From contig NZ_BMRY01000005.1 in NCBI RefSeq assembly GCF_014648875.1, positions 186,001 to 250,000 on the forward strand: DNA of 64,000 nucleotides, written 5' to 3'. The position numbers were made by a program, and so were the translations under genes. The notes under the pieces are model-generated. The model did no database searches and was not told the DNA's origin. It worked only from the letters and a program-made list of their open reading frames with translations. Positions 61,885-64,000 of this stretch are shown in pieces. Positions within the stretch are counted from its first letter, which is position 1, and every line of letters begins with the position of its first letter. The DNA comes from Streptomyces parvus. Its GTDB lineage: Bacteria; Actinomycetota; Actinomycetes; Streptomycetales; Streptomycetaceae.

Positions 61885-62952
61885 TCAGGCGTTCTCGTGA
61901 TCGCGGTCGCGGGGCGCGTCGCCGGGCTCTTCCCTACGCCGGCGGATCACCCAGAACACCCCGGTGCCCACGACGACGGTGGCGCTGACGCCGATCACCC
62001 CGGCGAGGCCGCCGGAGAGCCGGGCGTTCGCGATGTCGCCGACGCCGTAGTCGGCGAGCGGGGAGTCGGCAGCGCCGTGCTCCTCCACCTTCTCGTCGAT
62101 GCCCTGGTCGGCGGCGACCCGCTCCAGGCCGTCGGGGTTGGCGGAGGCGTAGAAGGAGACGACCCCGGCGAGGAGGAAGGCCGAGACGAGCCCGGTGATC
62201 CAGAACCCTCGGGTGGACCGGCGCGCGGGTGCGGGCTCGGGGTCGCGGGTGGCGGCGGGCGCGTCGACCAGTTCGCCGTCGATGCGGAGCTTGAGCGGGG
62301 CGGCCAGGGAGCCCTGGACGCCGTGGACGAGGTCGGGGCGTACGGCAAGGACGGCGCCGACCGTCAGGGCCGTGATGATCGCTTCGCCGATACCGATCAG
62401 GACGTGGACGCCGACCATGGCCGTGAAGACCTTGCCGATCGGGATGTCCGTGGTGCCGCCGATCCAGTAGAGCAGCGTGAAGGCGGCGGCCGACGCGGGT
62501 ACGGAGACGAGCGCGGCGACGAACGCCGAGGCGGTCGCGGACCTGCGGGTGCGCGGCAGGAGGCCGGTGAGCAGGCGGAACACCGCGTACGCGACGACGA
62601 CGGTGACCACGCCCATGACGGTGATGTTCACGCCGAGCGCGGTGAGGCCGCCGTCCGCGAAGAAGATGCCCTGGAGCAGCAGCACCACGGACAGGCAGAG
62701 CACGGCTGTATACGGCCCGACAAGGATCGCGGCGAGTGCCCCTCCCATCAGGTGGCCGCTGGTACCGGCGGCCACCGGGAAGTTGAGCATCTGCACGGCG
62801 AAGATGAACGCGGCCACCAGTCCGGCGAGCGGGGCGGTGCGCTCGTCCAGTTCGCGGCGCGCGCCGCGCAGGCTGACGGCGACCGCGCCGGCCGCGAACA
62901 CCCCGGCGGCGACGGAGACAGGTGCGTCGATGAATCCATCGGGTACATGCAT
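61885..62952 (-). CDS. cbiM: Cobalt/nickel ECF transporter substrate-binding protein, CbiM-CbiN fusion
   Basis: A 355-residue S component. It starts MHVPDGFIDAP; the N-terminal Met-His is the metal site in CbiM/NikM, which fixes the start at 62952. About seven helices form CbiM (MLNFPVAAGTSGHLMGGALAAILVGPYTAVLCLSVVLL, VHVLIGIGEAIIT). After about residue 240 a linker leads to two more helices around a loop (ITGLVSAFLLAGVVSFYASANPDGLERVAADQG, LSGGLAGVIGVSATVVVGTGVFWV), the CbiN/PDGLE part fused in one chain. Cobalt versus nickel cannot be decided; no B12 riboswitch was seen upstream. Confidence 0.93.
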   Translation of the reverse strand: MHVPDGFIDAPVSVAAGVFAAGAVAVSLRGARRELDERTAPLAGLVAAFIFAVQMLNFPVAAGTSGHLMGGALAAILVGPYTAVLCLSVVLLLQGIFFADGGLTALGVNITVMGVVTVVVAYAVFRLLTGLLPRTRRSATASAFVAALVSVPASAAAFTLLYWIGGTTDIPIGKVFTAMVGVHVLIGIGEAIITALTVGAVLAVRPDLVHGVQGSLAAPLKLRIDGELVDAPAATRDPEPAPARRSTRGFWITGLVSAFLLAGVVSFYASANPDGLERVAADQGIDEKVEEHGAADSPLADYGVGDIANARLSGGLAGVIGVSATVVVGTGVFWVIRRRREEPGDAPRDRDHENA

Positions 62953-63091
62953 GACAGAGACTCCGCTCTCTGCGGTTCCGCACGGTGTCCGCGTCCGCTC
63001 GGGCACGGATCTGCGGGCGGGGTCATGAACCCATCAATATTAGTGCTCTCCTGCGAACCATGCGCAAGAGCGGTGGGCCAGCAGCTGAGAT

Positions 63092-63114
63092 GTACCCACG
63101 GTCACGGTGGGTAC
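63092..63114. promoter_or_regulatory. Inverted repeat between cbiM and the SsgA-like gene
   Basis: GTACCCAC (63092-63099) and GTGGGTAC (63107-63114) are perfect 8-bp arms around a 7-base spacer. It lies 140 bases before cbiM and 73 before the ssg gene, so it may serve either promoter. A second, weaker repeat TGCG-N7-CGCA is at 63052-63066. Confidence 0.5.
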
Positions 63115-63186
63115 GCGCTCGCCGCGCCAGTTCCGCAAAATATGGGACATTAGAGGGCAGAGCGAGCATTAAGGAGGAGCCGGCCT

Positions 63187-63636
63187 ATGTCCCCTGTGAT
63201 CGAAGAACACGCACGCGCCCGGCTCATCACCGATGGCCCTCTCACCCGTCCGGTCCCGGTCGACCTGCGCTACGACCCGGCCGACGAGCGGCGCACCGTC
63301 CACATAGGACTGCCCGACGGCACCGACTGGGCGTTCGGCCGCGACCTCCTGGAACGCGGTCTGCGCACGCCGATCGAGCGCGGCGCCGTCCGCGTCTGGC
63401 CCTGCGGCCGTACGCAGCTGATCGTGGAGCTGCATTCGACGGACGGGGTCGAGGTGTTCCAGTTCGAGATCCGGACGCTGATCCGCTTCCTCGCCCGGAC
63501 CCGTCATACGCAGACACCGGGGGCGTCACCGGACACGGGCGGCGAACCGCGGCCGCCGTCCCGCACGACCCGCCCCGACAAGAGCGAGAAGCAGGGCGGC
63601 CGGCCGGAGCGGGGCGCCCAGCCGGCCCACGGCTGA
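63187..63636 (+). CDS. SsgA-like sporulation/cell-division regulator
   Basis: A 149-residue SsgA-like protein, a family confined to morphologically complex actinomycetes that directs septation, wall remodelling and spore separation. Family landmarks are VPVDLRYDPADERRTVHIGLPDGTDWAFGRDLLERGL (about 25-60) and GAVRVWPCGRTQLIVELHSTDGVEVFQFEIRTLIRFLART. A 35-residue Pro/Arg/Lys-rich tail follows. By context it may be the SsgE orthologue (spore separation), from memory of SCO3158 and unverified. AAGGAGGAG precedes the ATG, a strong ribosome site. Confidence 0.92.
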   Translation: MSPVIEEHARARLITDGPLTRPVPVDLRYDPADERRTVHIGLPDGTDWAFGRDLLERGLRTPIERGAVRVWPCGRTQLIVELHSTDGVEVFQFEIRTLIRFLARTRHTQTPGASPDTGGEPRPPSRTTRPDKSEKQGGRPERGAQPAHG

Positions 63637-63641
63637 GAGGA

Positions 63642-63682
63642 CGGCATCGCAGGCCCCGCGCAGCGCGGGGCCTGCGATGCCG
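63642..63682. terminator. Long bidirectional terminator
   Basis: A perfect 20-bp inverted repeat: CGGCATCGCAGGCCCCGCGC (63642-63661), one central A, and its complement 63663-63682, between convergent genes ending at 63636 and 63683. The last arm base touches the neighbour's stop. As RNA it would form a very stable hairpin with a small loop. Confidence 0.9.
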
Positions 63683-64000
63683 CTAAGCGGTGGGGTAGTC
63701 GATGTTGATGATCTGCTCCGCTCGAAACTCCGTACGGCGCGGATCGGCACCCGGAGGCGCGAGCATCAACCGGGCGGACAGCGGCTTCGTCCAGCGTGCC
63801 GACAGCGCCGCCATATCGGCGATCATGGCGACGATCTCGTGTTCCCGGGTCGACGCGGGCAAGGGGATGGTGTCCATCCCGGCGCCGCAGACCGATGAGT
63901 ACGCGAGCACCGATTCGCTGTCGATACGGCCCTGCTGCCAGGCCAGTGCGAGCACCTTGTCCTCCAGGACCGGAAGCATCAGGCCCGCGTACCCGACCGT
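63683..64000 (-). CDS. DUF711 (UPF0210) family protein, C-terminal part
   Basis: The C-terminal 105 residues of a gene that continues past the right edge; no start is in the window. Recognisable text is VLALAWQQGRIDSESVLAYSSVCGAGMDTIPLPA, then MIADMAALSARWTKPLSARLMLAPPGADPRRTEF, which matches the end of UPF0210/DUF711 proteins (glycyl-radical-fold-related, about 450 residues, function unsettled). It converges on the SsgA-like gene across the long terminator. Confidence 0.82.
   Translation of the reverse strand, partial: TVGYAGLMLPVLEDKVLALAWQQGRIDSESVLAYSSVCGAGMDTIPLPASTREHEIVAMIADMAALSARWTKPLSARLMLAPPGADPRRTEFRAEQIINIDYPTA

Noticed and set aside
62953..63186. Cobalamin riboswitch before cbiM
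   Set aside because: I could not find a recognisable B12-box or the characteristic long conserved core on the minus strand; the gap is only 234 bases and is shared with the SsgA-like promoter.

Overview
The window is a high-GC (roughly 72 percent by eye) actinobacterial chromosome segment, almost certainly from a Streptomyces. The evidence is codon usage with G/C in nearly every third position, GTG starts, many 4-base ATGA/GTGA overlaps, and actinomycete-specific families: an SsgA-like sporulation protein, an XRE/DUF397/HATPase trio, a resuscitation-promoting factor, a protein mannosyltransferase and a galactose operon linked to a sodium symporter. From memory, much of the gene order resembles the S. 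coelicolor SCO3127-SCO3158 neighbourhood; I could not check this. I saw no rRNA, tRNA, CRISPR, insertion sequence or prophage.

Layout, left part (0-14 kb). A truncated ppc gene diverges from a fatty acid desaturase/TetR pair with a three-half-site operator. Next come a Uma2 nuclease-fold protein, a VOC protein, and tam (trans-aconitate methyltransferase) diverging from a MarR regulator (TamR-like) with two palindromes between them. A LuxR-type regulator and a GNAT gene follow. The galT-galE-galK operon diverges from an SSS-family symporter with a small membrane partner. A second LuxR-type regulator lacks the receiver phospho-aspartate.

14-33 kb. Four head-to-tail paralogues each carry a Pro/Gln-rich cytoplasmic tail, one membrane helix and an extracytoplasmic PQQ-like propeller. 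The last two look recently duplicated. Then come an ABC-F protein, unknown secreted or membrane proteins, a YefM-YoeB toxin-antitoxin pair with TGTACA operator cores, a membrane acyltransferase, and the housekeeping run ispE-rsmA-rpf-tatD.

33-38 kb. This is the most unusual part. A 58-residue peptide gene lies behind an AT-rich leader, followed closely by four genes that overlap one another by 4 bases: an unknown protein, two paralogous proteins sharing a YxxTHTVFHLTDWG-type motif, and a class C beta-lactamase-fold serine hydrolase. I read it as a possible unrecognised peptide-modification operon. This is inference.

38-52 kb. Housekeeping and envelope genes: rsmI, pmt, an orphan HTH antitoxin-like gene, several unknown membrane proteins, a penicillin-binding protein with a palindrome in its leader, a DEDD exonuclease, a YbaK-type deacylase, an EamA transporter, an AGCS symporter and a PucR-type regulator.

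52-58 kb. Two duplicated DUF397 genes, an XRE regulator containing a TTA (bldA-dependent) codon, and a divergent HATPase with three helically phased CCGGACA repeats between. A 25-bp-arm inverted repeat, a terminator-like hairpin and a structured leader precede a winged-helix/zinc-ribbon protein. Then an aminoglycoside-phosphotransferase-like kinase and three GNAT genes, which looks like a variable patch.

58-64 kb. An SDR dehydrogenase coupled to a serine hydrolase, a cobalt/nickel ECF transporter (cbiM-N fusion, cbiQ, cbiO), an SsgA-like protein, a 20-bp-arm terminator and the end of a DUF711 gene cut by the right edge.
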